Shown in pieces: positions 1 through 5,288 of a stretch of 26,764 bases of DNA. The notes below the pieces were generated by a model. The model saw nothing but the letters and a program-made list of their open reading frames with translations. It searched no databases and was not told the DNA's origin. Numbering within the stretch: the stretch's first letter is position 1; the number at the start of each line of letters is the position of its first letter. Source of the stretch: a virus. The stretch covers positions 1-26,764 of IMG/VR virus record IMGVR_UViG_3300032246_001130, one strand, 5' to 3'. The position numbers were made by a program, and so were the translations under genes.

Positions 1-5
1 AGAAT

Positions 6-133
6 GTTTGTGTTGACAAAGCCTTTGGCTTTGTACAAATGCTTCGCATTTGTTTAATGGTGAGGATAGGGGGGCGGCCAACACAAACTTATCCACAAGG
101 AGGGAAGCCCCTGTGGATAAGTCCTGTGGATAA
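6..133. other. Putative replication origin: DnaA boxes plus tandem hairpins
   Basis: Three exact copies of the consensus DnaA box TTATCCACA are seen: 89-97 on the plus strand, and 112-120 and 125-133 in the opposite orientation, the last two 13 nt apart. Boxes 1 and 2 form an 11-bp inverted repeat (87-97 with 112-122). Just upstream are two adjacent perfect 8-bp hairpins, 16-23/27-34 (ACAAAGCC) and 35-42/46-53 (ACAAATGC), enclosed by a 10-bp inverted repeat GTTTGTGTTG (6-15) with CAACACAAAC (79-88). No coding region lies here; the minus-strand operon ends at 134. Clustered DnaA boxes with inverted repeats are typical of bacterial and plasmid origins, so I infer host DnaA binding. An alternative is that the 87-122 hairpin terminates the minus-strand operon, although its T-run (reading leftward) is short. 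Confidence 0.55.
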
Positions 134-400
134 CTATTCAATGCAAGAGTTGTAGCCTTCCATAGTTGTATCGTTATCGTGTAGATATTGGCACACAACA
201 CAGTACCAACCGCGGTAGTTATCCAAACACTCACCAGAGCATAGGTACTGAAGGTGATGATAACTATCTAGAACCTTAGGCGCACCGCGCCATACGACCT
301 TACGGCATACCGCGCACCTGCGCTCACGGATAGTTTCATAGAGCATTGGGATTAAGAACGGAACTATAAAGAGGCATACGCCCCACTCAAATGTAGTCAT
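134..400 (-). CDS. Membrane-anchored Cys-rich (zinc-ribbon-like) small protein
   Basis: An 88-residue protein of unrecognised family. Residues about 6-24 are hydrophobic (WGVCLFIVPFLIPMLYETI) and should form one membrane helix. Three Cys clusters follow: CAVC near 29-32, CSGEC near 54-58 and CVVC near 67-70, consistent with a zinc-binding domain on the cytoplasmic side. It is the last gene of a three-gene minus-strand operon, its start overlaps the end of the upstream gene by 14 nt, and its stop abuts the DnaA-box cluster. Function is unknown; metal binding is inferred from Cys spacing only. Confidence 0.7.
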   Translation of the reverse strand: MTTFEWGVCLFIVPFLIPMLYETIRERRCAVCRKVVWRGAPKVLDSYHHLQYLCSGECLDNYRGWYCVVCQYLHDNDTTMEGYNSCIE

Positions 401-668
401 TTAGAGCCACCTTCTGTAGTCGTTGGGTAAACTCGCGCACTGCCAAATCGCGAGCAATTTGGATATCTGAGCGTTCATCTAATTCACACTGCCAGCAAGC
501 GCAATCGTAATCTACCCACATGTTCACGCCGTGGATACAGTACTGAGGGCGGAAGCCTTGCTTGTAGTATTGCTCACATTCCTTGCGGTATTCCTCGCGC
601 CGTTGGACAAGCCACTCACGCGCTTCTTTATATAGGGGATAGATTTCTTTAGCGATAGTTGGTCGCAT
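387..668 (-). CDS. Small Cys-rich phage protein, unknown function
   Basis: A 93-residue protein with an N-terminal charged helix (about 8-35, rich in Glu, Arg and Tyr) and a central C-x-H ... DCACWQC cluster at about 44-61 that could hold one zinc ion. The C-terminus is again helical and charged. No family is recognised with certainty; small proteins with a C-x-H-G then C-x-C-x2-C pattern occur in phage accessory regions. It is the middle gene of the minus-strand operon. The upstream gene is separated from it by a 58-nt gap that holds a terminator-like hairpin (692-716), so read-through or a second promoter is needed for its expression. Confidence 0.7.
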   Translation of the reverse strand: MRPTIAKEIYPLYKEAREWLVQRREEYRKECEQYYKQGFRPQYCIHGVNMWVDYDCACWQCELDERSDIQIARDLAVREFTQRLQKVALNDYI

Positions 669-691
669 GATTTATGCCTTTCTAATAAAGA

Positions 692-716
692 GGGGAGGCG
701 CGCCTTGCGCCTCCCC
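692..716 (-). terminator. Rho-independent terminator of the 727-1047 gene
   Basis: A perfect 10-bp GC-rich stem (GGGGAGGCGC 692-701 with GCGCCTCCCC 707-716) has a 5-nt loop. On the minus strand it is followed by TCTTTATT, a moderate T-rich tail. It sits just after the stop of the minus-strand gene 727-1047 and before the start of 387-668, so it probably attenuates transcription between them. Confidence 0.75.
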
Positions 717-726
717 CTACTTCTAT

Positions 727-1047
727 TTAGTTGTATTCGTCGTCATATTGTTCTTGCATTTGACGATTAAACGCGAGCATGTCACTTTCACAAGAGAAGC
801 ATAGGGGGTGACCCTCGCTCATAATGTCGGCGCTTTCGTCCTCACAAGTGAAGCATAGAGCGTCGGTAGGTACAGCCTCGCGGGCTTTTGCGCGTTGGGT
901 CTTGCAACCCTCCGCTTGAGAGTGATACGGGCTAGAGGCTCGCGCCTCAATACAGACATTACATGGCACGACTTCATTGGGACTAACCCAATCGCAACCA
1001 AGCCCGTCTGTATGCCCGCAACAAGGATAATCCTCGCACATGGACAT
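727..1047 (-). CDS. Small multi-Cys zinc-ribbon protein
   Basis: A 106-residue protein with 11 Cys residues arranged in pairs: C4, C9-C10 and C18 in an N-terminal YPCCGHTDGLGC segment, CNVC at 29-32, CFTC near 65-68 and CFSC near 83-86. The N-terminal motif resembles one I recall from other small actinophage proteins; the rest suggests two zinc ribbons. The C-terminus is acidic. The start at 1047 has AAAGGT about 6 nt upstream on the minus strand; the second in-frame ATG two codons in is also possible. First gene of the leftward operon. Function unknown. Confidence 0.7.
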   Translation of the reverse strand: MSMCEDYPCCGHTDGLGCDWVSPNEVVPCNVCIEARASSPYHSQAEGCKTQRAKAREAVPTDALCFTCEDESADIMSEGHPLCFSCESDMLAFNRQMQEQYDDEYN

Positions 1048-1294
1048 AGATAGACCTTTCGTCTAGGTTGGTGGATTTCACACTATAGAATTATCAAAGA
1101 ACAAGCCCGATGTCACGGCAACATATAGAACCACAAGCGCGCCCTATCTATTCCCATACGGCGACTCTCAGACTACTCACAGAATAGAGACCCCCCACGG
1201 TTAAGTGACTCACGCCACAGGACGGGCACCAGGGCTTACGCACCATTTTCATCATTATGGGGGAAGGCAGTAGCCCTTCGTCGCGCTTTGTGAA
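1048..1294. other. Gene-free divergent control region
   Basis: This stretch lies between the divergent starts at 1047 (minus) and 1330 (plus). I see no convincing ORF, tRNA or strong terminator. It holds TATA-like elements on the minus strand (TATAGT and GATAAT, in the reverse complement of about 1081-1100), which may be the leftward promoter, and a weak long-range inverted repeat AGGGCT/AGCCCT around 1230-1276. Nothing else is supported. Confidence 0.4.
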
Positions 1295-1323
1295 TTGACT
1301 GATATTGCCGGTAGGTGTACGGT
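1295..1323 (+). promoter_or_regulatory. Putative sigma70-type promoter for a leaderless gene
   Basis: TTGACT at 1295-1300, a 17-nt spacer and TACGGT at 1318-1323. The -35 is near consensus and the -10 is weak. The -10 ends exactly 6 nt before the ATG at 1330, which would place the transcript start at or next to the start codon. No clear Shine-Dalgarno sequence precedes that ATG. Confidence 0.4.
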
Positions 1324-1329
1324 GCGGTA

Positions 1330-1428
1330 ATGATTATTGGATTATTGATATATATCGGTGCACTCAACACGCTAGGAATCGCCTTTGGTATCTATGGCTA
1401 TGGTTCCGCTAAGGGGTGGTGGAGATGA
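1330..1428 (+). CDS. 32-residue single-pass membrane protein
   Basis: A short ORF: MIIGLLIYIGALNTLGIAFG is hydrophobic, followed by a Gly/Tyr-rich end and a GWWR terminus. It should be one membrane helix with a basic cytoplasmic tail. Support that it is real: it ends in TGA at 1426-1428, overlapping the next ATG at 1425 (an ATGA junction), and it begins a co-directional chain of small genes. Its start lacks a Shine-Dalgarno sequence and appears leaderless. Function unknown. Confidence 0.55.
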   Translation: MIIGLLIYIGALNTLGIAFGIYGYGSAKGWWR

Positions 1429-1628
1429 CACACGATGAATTGCTTACCCATATTGCTATTGATGGCGGAAGTCAAAAGCTTAAAGATGCTCTTCTTGCGG
1501 TAGTGAACCTGCATAAGCCACAAGAAATTACTTTGCCTGATGGCGCATGGGGTACCAATTGTTATGAGTGTAATGGTTTGCAATATCCCTGCCAGACCAT
1601 CCGTGCGATTGAGAAGGAGCTAAAATGA
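1425..1628 (+). CDS. Small actinophage-type Cys protein (YPCxTIRAIE motif)
   Basis: A 67-residue protein. The C-terminal half carries C-x2-C then YPCQTIRAIEKEL, a pattern I recall from many small actinobacteriophage proteins of unknown role, in which the Cys residues probably bind zinc. I prefer the ATG at 1425 over the GTG at 1416: it forms the ATGA overlap with the previous gene and has AAGGGGTGGTGG upstream. It overlaps the next gene by 4 nt (ATGA at 1625). It lies in a chain of mini-proteins and is probably translated by coupling. Confidence 0.7.
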   Translation: MTHDELLTHIAIDGGSQKLKDALLAVVNLHKPQEITLPDGAWGTNCYECNGLQYPCQTIRAIEKELK

Positions 1629-1747
1629 GCAAAGTAGGAGTTAAAGGATATTGCAGTGAGTGTGGCTCGTGGGCAACCGATTGTAAGACTATAATTATCT
1701 ATAGCATTCCAGAGAAGGTCTGCAAAGATTGTCGGGAGAAGCTATGA
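1625..1747 (+). CDS. 40-residue zinc-ribbon mini-protein
   Basis: The ORF encodes 40 residues with Cys at 10, 13, 20, 33 and 36: C-x2-C near the N-terminus and CKDC near the C-terminus, the layout of a minimal zinc ribbon. Both ends use 4-nt ATGA overlaps (1625-1628 and 1744-1747) with co-directional genes, which strongly supports it being coding despite its length. Function unknown; it may be a protein-protein or nucleic-acid binding knuckle. Confidence 0.65.
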   Translation: MSKVGVKGYCSECGSWATDCKTIIIYSIPEKVCKDCREKL

Positions 1748-1875
1748 GTTTAACTGTTCTTTGCTTTGATTGCGGTGGTAGCTACAAAATGCCCCAAGGA
1801 ACGCCTAATCCAACACAGCAATGCCCAAGATGCGATAAAGGAGTTAAGCATGAAGCTACCTACTTGGTGCCATAG
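1744..1875 (+). CDS. 43-residue zinc-ribbon mini-protein
   Basis: The ORF begins at the ATGA junction 1744 and encodes 43 residues: CFDCGG at about 7-12 and CPRCDKG at about 27-33, a classical two-knuckle zinc ribbon (C-x2-C, about 16 residues, C-x2-C), like the FmdB/rubredoxin-type knuckles. It has no other domain. It belongs to the same translationally coupled chain as its neighbours. Confidence 0.65.
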   Translation: MSLTVLCFDCGGSYKMPQGTPNPTQQCPRCDKGVKHEATYLVP

Positions 1876-1900
1876 AATTAAGCTTAAGAAGGAGTCAACT

Positions 1901-2050
1901 ATGAGATGTAATGTATGCAACGACCGTATGGAGCTAGAAGACGCAACACCGGTCTCAACCGCGCAGAAGTTCTCCCTGGAGCCTTTTGAATACTCAGCAC
2001 TCGTCTGTGAAGACTGTGTAGAAGACGTCTTCGAGCTAGACCTAATCTAA
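1901..2050 (+). CDS. 49-residue Cys-pair protein
   Basis: From ATG 1901 the protein is 49 residues with CNVC at 3-6 and CEDC near 39-42, again a zinc-ribbon layout. AAGGAG lies 6 nt upstream in non-coding sequence, which is why I choose this start. An in-frame ATG at 1850 also has AAGGAG 6 nt upstream and would give 66 residues, but it would overlap the previous gene by 26 nt and add a basic segment with no recognisable feature. Unknown function; last gene of the first mini-protein chain. Confidence 0.6.
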   Translation: MRCNVCNDRMELEDATPVSTAQKFSLEPFEYSALVCEDCVEDVFELDLI

Positions 2051-2231
2051 ACAACTTAATATTGGAACGCCCAACGTTGTTTCCCACGGGATGCATAGGG
2101 CGTATGGGGCAACCCACGGTGGGGCAGCACACTAGTTCGACAGACTGCGTTGTTGTACCCGGGGCGCATCACGACTGATGTAGCCTCGGGATAACTTCTT
2201 TGGTGTAAGGCGTATTTTTTTTTCTCGAAGC
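2051..2231. other. Intergenic region without a recognised gene
   Basis: About 180 nt between two co-directional genes. I find no ORF with a credible start on either strand; the minus-strand reading frame here shows no domain. A T-run (about 2215-2223) lies ahead of the -10-like element at 2235. A short TTCGA-containing stretch near 2135 was tested as a tRNA T-arm and does not pair. It could hold a regulatory or small RNA element that I cannot recognise. Confidence 0.35.
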
Positions 2232-2240
2232 TGTCATACT
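2232..2240 (+). promoter_or_regulatory. Extended -10 element for a leaderless gene
   Basis: TGTCATACT is an extended -10 (TGn plus CATACT at 2235-2240). It ends 6 nt before the ATG at 2247, the same spacing as at 1323/1330. No convincing -35 is present, which extended -10 promoters can tolerate, and no Shine-Dalgarno sequence precedes the ATG. Confidence 0.4.
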
Positions 2241-2246
2241 CCTGAC

Positions 2247-2483
2247 ATGAGATTCGTGAGCTGGTTATGGGAACAATTGGATACCAGCGGTCCCTCTTCA
2301 ACATTTGCAAAGATTTGCTGGGATGACGTTAATAATGGGTGCGCGCATGCAAGGTTCGACGCCAATCAATGGTTAAGCCATTTTAAAGATAAACATTCTG
2401 AGAAGATTGACCTATTGACGGAGTTGCTTCTTAGTACTTATTTAGAATACATGGGGGATACTCGACATGAAAAAAAGATGTGA
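2247..2483 (+). CDS. Hypothetical 78-residue protein
   Basis: No family recognised. Composition looks like a real folded protein: aromatic-rich N-terminus (RFVSWLWEQL), a central Cys/His-containing segment (CAHARFDANQWLSHFKDKH) and a Leu-rich helix near the C-terminus. No Shine-Dalgarno site precedes the ATG, while an extended -10 element ends 6 nt upstream, suggesting a leaderless mRNA. Its end overlaps the next small gene by 17 nt. Confidence 0.55.
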   Translation: MRFVSWLWEQLDTSGPSSTFAKICWDDVNNGCAHARFDANQWLSHFKDKHSEKIDLLTELLLSTYLEYMGDTRHEKKM

Positions 2484-2562
2484 ATACTGTGACCATACTT
2501 TGGAGTATGGAATTTGCGAGTACGACGATTGCAAATGTATCTGTTGGAAGGGTAAATCATGA
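2467..2562 (+). CDS. 31-residue Cys-rich mini-protein
   Basis: A short ORF with six Cys residues in 31 (positions 5, 8, 17, 22, 24 and 26), so probably one zinc site. GGGGGA lies about 9 nt upstream, within the end of the previous gene. It ends in the ATGA junction at 2559 with the next gene, supporting translation. Unknown function. Confidence 0.55.
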   Translation: MKKRCEYCDHTLEYGICEYDDCKCICWKGKS

Positions 2563-2819
2563 AAGACCCAGCATTAGGTCGTACACGCGCTGAGCGCGCA
2601 CTAGGCGAAGGCCACCCTAATAGAACAAAGAAAGCTTCTACTAAGAAGGTTGTCAAGTCACCTTTTAAAAGCCAGAATCAAAAAAGCAAATTAGAAGAGT
2701 TAAGAGTTGTACATGTTGGTCAGTATGACGGGCCAAAGGCTTCCTATGGACGATACAATGTATCTAAGACTGCATCTGATGGGTTGAACCGTCAGAAGCG
2801 CAATATGGACGCGAGGTAA
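2559..2819 (+). CDS. Small basic protein, unknown
   Basis: An 86-residue protein rich in Lys and Arg (a KKASTKKVVKSPFK stretch in the middle), without Cys. The N-terminal segment has an RTRAERALGEGHPNRTKKA patch. It is predicted soluble and likely nucleic-acid associated or disordered. It starts at the ATGA junction with the Cys mini-protein upstream and ends 3 nt before the next gene. It begins the run of lysine-rich proteins that continues to 5803. Confidence 0.65.
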   Translation: MKDPALGRTRAERALGEGHPNRTKKASTKKVVKSPFKSQNQKSKLEELRVVHVGQYDGPKASYGRYNVSKTASDGLNRQKRNMDAR

Positions 2820-2822
2820 GTC

Positions 2823-4214
2823 ATGAAAGAAGCAGTAAGCGGTGGCAGTGACGTTGCAACAACCGGCGTTAATAAAGTAAACGGCTCTTATCAGTTTGCG
2901 TCCCTTGCAGTACCGGATACTTTTAAACCAAGCGAGTTTCCTTCCGTAGCGCCTGCCGCGGCGCCTACCGCTTTTGTTGGGCCTATTCCAGCTACAGCTA
3001 CACGAACAGAGACTGGTTACACAAAAGCCTCAGGTACTGAAGTAATACCGAACCCTGCGCCAAAGCCTGCACCGACACCAGCTACCTCTAATCAGTTCTC
3101 TGGTATTTCTAATAATGCAGACTCTACTGCAACTGTAAAAACACCGGAAGTTAAATTAACAAATACTCCAGTTACAAAAACAGCAACCCCTAAGAAAAGT
3201 CTTCTTGGGTACGCGGCTCCATTTATAAATGTAGGATTAGACGTATTGACAGCTGCTGACGTTGCTGGGGCTGTTGCTGGAGCGCCTTTTACTGGAGGAG
3301 CAAGTGCAGCTGCTGGTGCAGCAGGTGCAGCCGGTCTACAAGGTTTAAAGTTTGGAGTAAAACAAGCTATTAAAGCTGAGACTAAAAGAGAAACTAAAAC
3401 TTATGCAGAAAAAGCAGCTGCTATTGCTGCCGAAAAAGCTGCGGCAAAGACATCTATTAAAGACTATGGGGCTGCTGTTCCTAAACAAAAAGCACCTTCT
3501 TATCCAAAACCTGGAACACGTTCTACTACTATAGGTGACCATCCCACATTTACTCCGCCTAAAGCTCCTATGCCAAAAGTTAAAGCTCCAGAAATTACTT
3601 CACCAAAAGTTAAAGCCCCAGAGATTACTCCACCAAAGGTTACTACACCAAAAGTTAACCCTAAGCCACTATCCGCTTCAAGCATAGCAACAGCTGGCGC
3701 TGGAACTGCAGCTACGGTGGAGGCTGGTATGATTGCTGCTGGTGGTAATTCATCTAAGACAAATAGAAAAAACGAATTTGAATCTGGTATGGGCCCGGGT
3801 TCTTCTTTCCGAAAAAACCTAGACAGTATTATTCCTAAGGTAACGCCTGAAATCACTACTTCAACTAAATTAAATCCTAACCCTAATCCTAACCCTAATC
3901 CTAACCCTAATCCTAACCCTAATCCTAACCCTAATCCTAACCCTAATCCTAGAAAACCAAACCTTCCTCCAGAAGAACCAAACATTCCTAAACCTGGTAT
4001 AGATACAGGTCTAGGCCTAAATCCCATAAACCATCCAGGTACGGCCCCAGATGACGTAACATATACGACCCCAGAACCAGAATTTAACCCAAAACCAGAA
4101 AACCCTCCTAAAACAGTAGTCGGTACTAAGGTAGAAGAAAAAAAGAAACGCCCTCGTCCTCGTATTAAAGTTAAGGGTCAGGGTAGCCAATGGAATCCGA
4201 GCTCAATCGTATGA
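2823..4214 (+). CDS. Long Ala/Pro/Lys-rich protein with Asn-Pro repeat
   Basis: A 463-residue low-complexity protein, unrecognised. Layout: Ala/Pro/Thr-rich N-terminus (1-125); a Gly/Ala-rich hydrophobic region at about 127-175 that could insert in a membrane; a helical Lys/Ala-rich stretch (175-215); KVKAPEIT-type repeats (about 245-280); a second short hydrophobic Ala/Gly patch (about 283-305); 13 consecutive Asn-Pro pairs near residues 351-376; and a Pro/Lys-rich tail. Such modular, disordered and partly membrane-active composition fits a virion internal or ejection protein, but this is inference. It ends in an ATGA junction with the next gene. Confidence 0.7.
   Translation: MKEAVSGGSDVATTGVNKVNGSYQFASLAVPDTFKPSEFPSVAPAAAPTAFVGPIPATATRTETGYTKASGTEVIPNPAPKPAPTPATSNQFSGISNNADSTATVKTPEVKLTNTPVTKTATPKKSLLGYAAPFINVGLDVLTAADVAGAVAGAPFTGGASAAAGAAGAAGLQGLKFGVKQAIKAETKRETKTYAEKAAAIAAEKAAAKTSIKDYGAAVPKQKAPSYPKPGTRSTTIGDHPTFTPPKAPMPKVKAPEITSPKVKAPEITPPKVTTPKVNPKPLSASSIATAGAGTAATVEAGMIAAGGNSSKTNRKNEFESGMGPGSSFRKNLDSIIPKVTPEITTSTKLNPNPNPNPNPNPNPNPNPNPNPNPNPRKPNLPPEEPNIPKPGIDTGLGLNPINHPGTAPDDVTYTTPEPEFNPKPENPPKTVVGTKVEEKKKRPRPRIKVKGQGSQWNPSSIV
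3873..3950 (+). repeat. 12-nt tandem repeat encoding (Asn-Pro)13
   Basis: The unit AATCCTAACCCT repeats 6.5 times without interruption over 78 nt, giving 13 Asn-Pro pairs within the 463-residue protein. Units are identical at the DNA level, including alternation of the Asn codons AAT and AAC, so the array expanded by unit duplication. The unit length is a multiple of three, so slippage would change length without shifting the frame. Confidence 0.95.
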
Positions 4215-4399
4215 GTAAGACAATTAAAGTTGCCGGTAAAGGCCACACTATTAAGAAGAATAAAAAGGGCGATGTTATCGTTGACCACGCTGGAAACATT
4301 GGAAAATACGATAAAATTAACCTTACTAAAAAAGCAGGCGTTAAAACTATTAAGCAAGGCGTAAAGGCAACTAAAGATTGGCATAAGAAAAATGGCTGA
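4211..4399 (+). CDS. Small lysine-rich protein
   Basis: A 62-residue, highly basic protein (about one-third Lys) with no Cys. I choose ATG 4211, forming an ATGA overlap with the preceding stop, over the ATG at 4190, which would overlap by 25 nt. The sequence has a KNKKGDVIVDHAGNIGKYDK segment suggestive of a small beta-hairpin flanked by basic tails. Unknown; nucleic-acid binding or packaging is a guess from charge. It overlaps the next gene by 8 nt. Confidence 0.65.
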   Translation: MSKTIKVAGKGHTIKKNKKGDVIVDHAGNIGKYDKINLTKKAGVKTIKQGVKATKDWHKKNG

Positions 4400-4661
4400 A
4401 GCATGGACAAAGAAAGCCGGTAAGAACCCTAAGGGGGGGCTTAATGAAAAGGGACGCAAGTCCTATGAAAAGGCACATCCAGGTTCTGACCTTAAGCCTC
4501 CTGTAAAGAAAGAACAAGCTAAGAAATCACCAAAGTCTGCGGCACGCCGTAAATCTTTCTGCGCACGCATGGAAGGTATGAAGAAAGTAAACACTTCTAC
4601 AAAGACTGCTAAAGACCCTAATTCACGTATTAACAAATCATTGAGAGCGTGGGACTGCTAA
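4392..4661 (+). CDS. Conserved small phage protein (DUF6321-like)
   Basis: An 89-residue basic protein. GGLNEKGRKSY near 15-25, RRKSFCARMEGM near 52-63 and a C-terminal RAWDC match a pattern I recall from many marine and freshwater phage proteins of unknown function (recalled as near DUF6321). The conserved Cys residues are at 57 and at the C-terminus. It precedes the AGRPYPNLVDNM protein, which I recall as its frequent neighbour. Overlaps are 8 nt on the left and 1 nt (TAATG) on the right. Not experimentally characterised as far as I know. Confidence 0.75.
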   Translation: MAEAWTKKAGKNPKGGLNEKGRKSYEKAHPGSDLKPPVKKEQAKKSPKSAARRKSFCARMEGMKKVNTSTKTAKDPNSRINKSLRAWDC

Positions 4662-4822
4662 TGGCTAAAAAAGTATGGGAAACCCCAGACCCAACAAAGA
4701 AAGATAAGAAGCTTTCACCTGCTAAGAAGTCTGCGGCTAAAGCACGCGCTAAAGCTGCTGGTCGCCCTTACCCTAATCTAGTAGACAACATGGCTGCTGC
4801 TAAGAAGAAAAAAAGCAAGTAA
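4661..4822 (+). CDS. 53-residue Lys/Ala-rich phage protein (AGRPYPNLVDNM motif)
   Basis: An ORF encoding 53 residues: a KLSPAKKSAAKARAKAAG helix followed by RPYPNLVDNM and a poly-basic tail. The SPAKK/AKA composition is similar to histone-H1-like tails. The PYPNLVDN motif recurs in short proteins of many aquatic phages, in my recollection. It starts by TAATG coupling and its stop overlaps the HNH gene start by 1 nt. Role unknown; a DNA-condensing or virion core protein is possible. Confidence 0.7.
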   Translation: MAKKVWETPDPTKKDKKLSPAKKSAAKARAKAAGRPYPNLVDNMAAAKKKKSK

Positions 4823-5115
4823 TGTCAGAATTGAAGAAGTTCGGGCCCTACAAGGGAAGCAACGCTAATGGCGGACGCCCTATCTACGTTTACAAGAAAA
4901 AAGTAGGCGGTAAGTGGGTTACTACATCTAAGAACAAGGCACGCGCTGATTACGAGTCTAAGACTGGTAAGAAGCTATCTAAGAACACAGATGTAGACCA
5001 CAAGGATAATAACAAGAACAACGATGGTAAAGGAAACCTTCGCGCACTCAGCCATTCTAAGAACGTGGCTAAAGAGAACAAGCGTCGTGTTGGTAAGAAA
5101 GAGAACGAGAAGTGA
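4822..5115 (+). CDS. HNH endonuclease (small, HNH_3-like)
   Basis: A 97-residue protein with a C-terminal HNH-like motif: VDHKDNNKNN at about 58-67 (metal-ligand Asp59-His60), then GNLRALSHSKN (Asn72, Asn81) about 10 residues on. This spacing resembles the HNH_3 group of homing-type nucleases. The N-terminus (1-50) is basic with aromatic residues and could be a DNA-binding segment. It is freestanding, embedded in a chain of small basic genes, with 1-nt and 4-nt overlaps on its two sides, so it may be a mobile homing gene now domesticated in the operon. Nicking or packaging-related activity is inferred only. Confidence 0.8.
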   Translation: MSELKKFGPYKGSNANGGRPIYVYKKKVGGKWVTTSKNKARADYESKTGKKLSKNTDVDHKDNNKNNDGKGNLRALSHSKNVAKENKRRVGKKENEK

Positions 5116-5288
5116 TTAACCGCCACCAGGACGCTGCATCTAAAAGAGAAGAAGAGTTTCAATCTCAAGTACAGCAAGCGCGCCAAACACCAGGTGGTAT
5201 GGAAAAGGCTTCACCTGAAGTACGTGAGGCAGCTACACGTCAGGCTAATTTTGCAGAACAACGTAAAAAGTATCTAGGAGGAATGTAA
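5112..5288 (+). CDS. 58-residue charged helical protein
   Basis: A GTG-started ORF at the GTGA overlap with the HNH gene. The protein is mostly helical: Gln/Glu/Arg-rich (KREEEFQSQVQQARQ), then PGGMEKASPEVREAATRQ and FAEQRKKYLGGM. No recognised domain. The stop overlaps the next ATG (TAATG at 5286-5290), and the last codons TAGGAGGAATG supply a strong Shine-Dalgarno sequence for the following gene, supporting coupled translation. Confidence 0.65.
   Translation: MINRHQDAASKREEEFQSQVQQARQTPGGMEKASPEVREAATRQANFAEQRKKYLGGM

Noticed and set aside
87-122. DnaA-box inverted repeat as only a terminator for the minus-strand operon
   Set aside because: A terminator alone would not require three exact 9-mer matches to the DnaA consensus, including a third box outside the stem; kept as an alternative in the origin entry.
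2100-2160. Possible tRNA (AGTTCGA-containing stretch)
   Set aside because: The 5-nt flanks of the TTCGA element do not pair, and no D arm, anticodon arm or acceptor stem could be built around it.
3873-3950. Telomere-like CCCTAA repeat
   Set aside because: The repeat lies in a coding frame with Asn-Pro periodicity, so protein coding explains it and no terminal function is implied.
3500-4027. Long minus-strand frame rich in Gly-Leu repeats
   Set aside because: It is the antisense shadow of the Asn-Pro repeat and Pro/Lys-rich coding region on the plus strand; the repeats cause the open frame.
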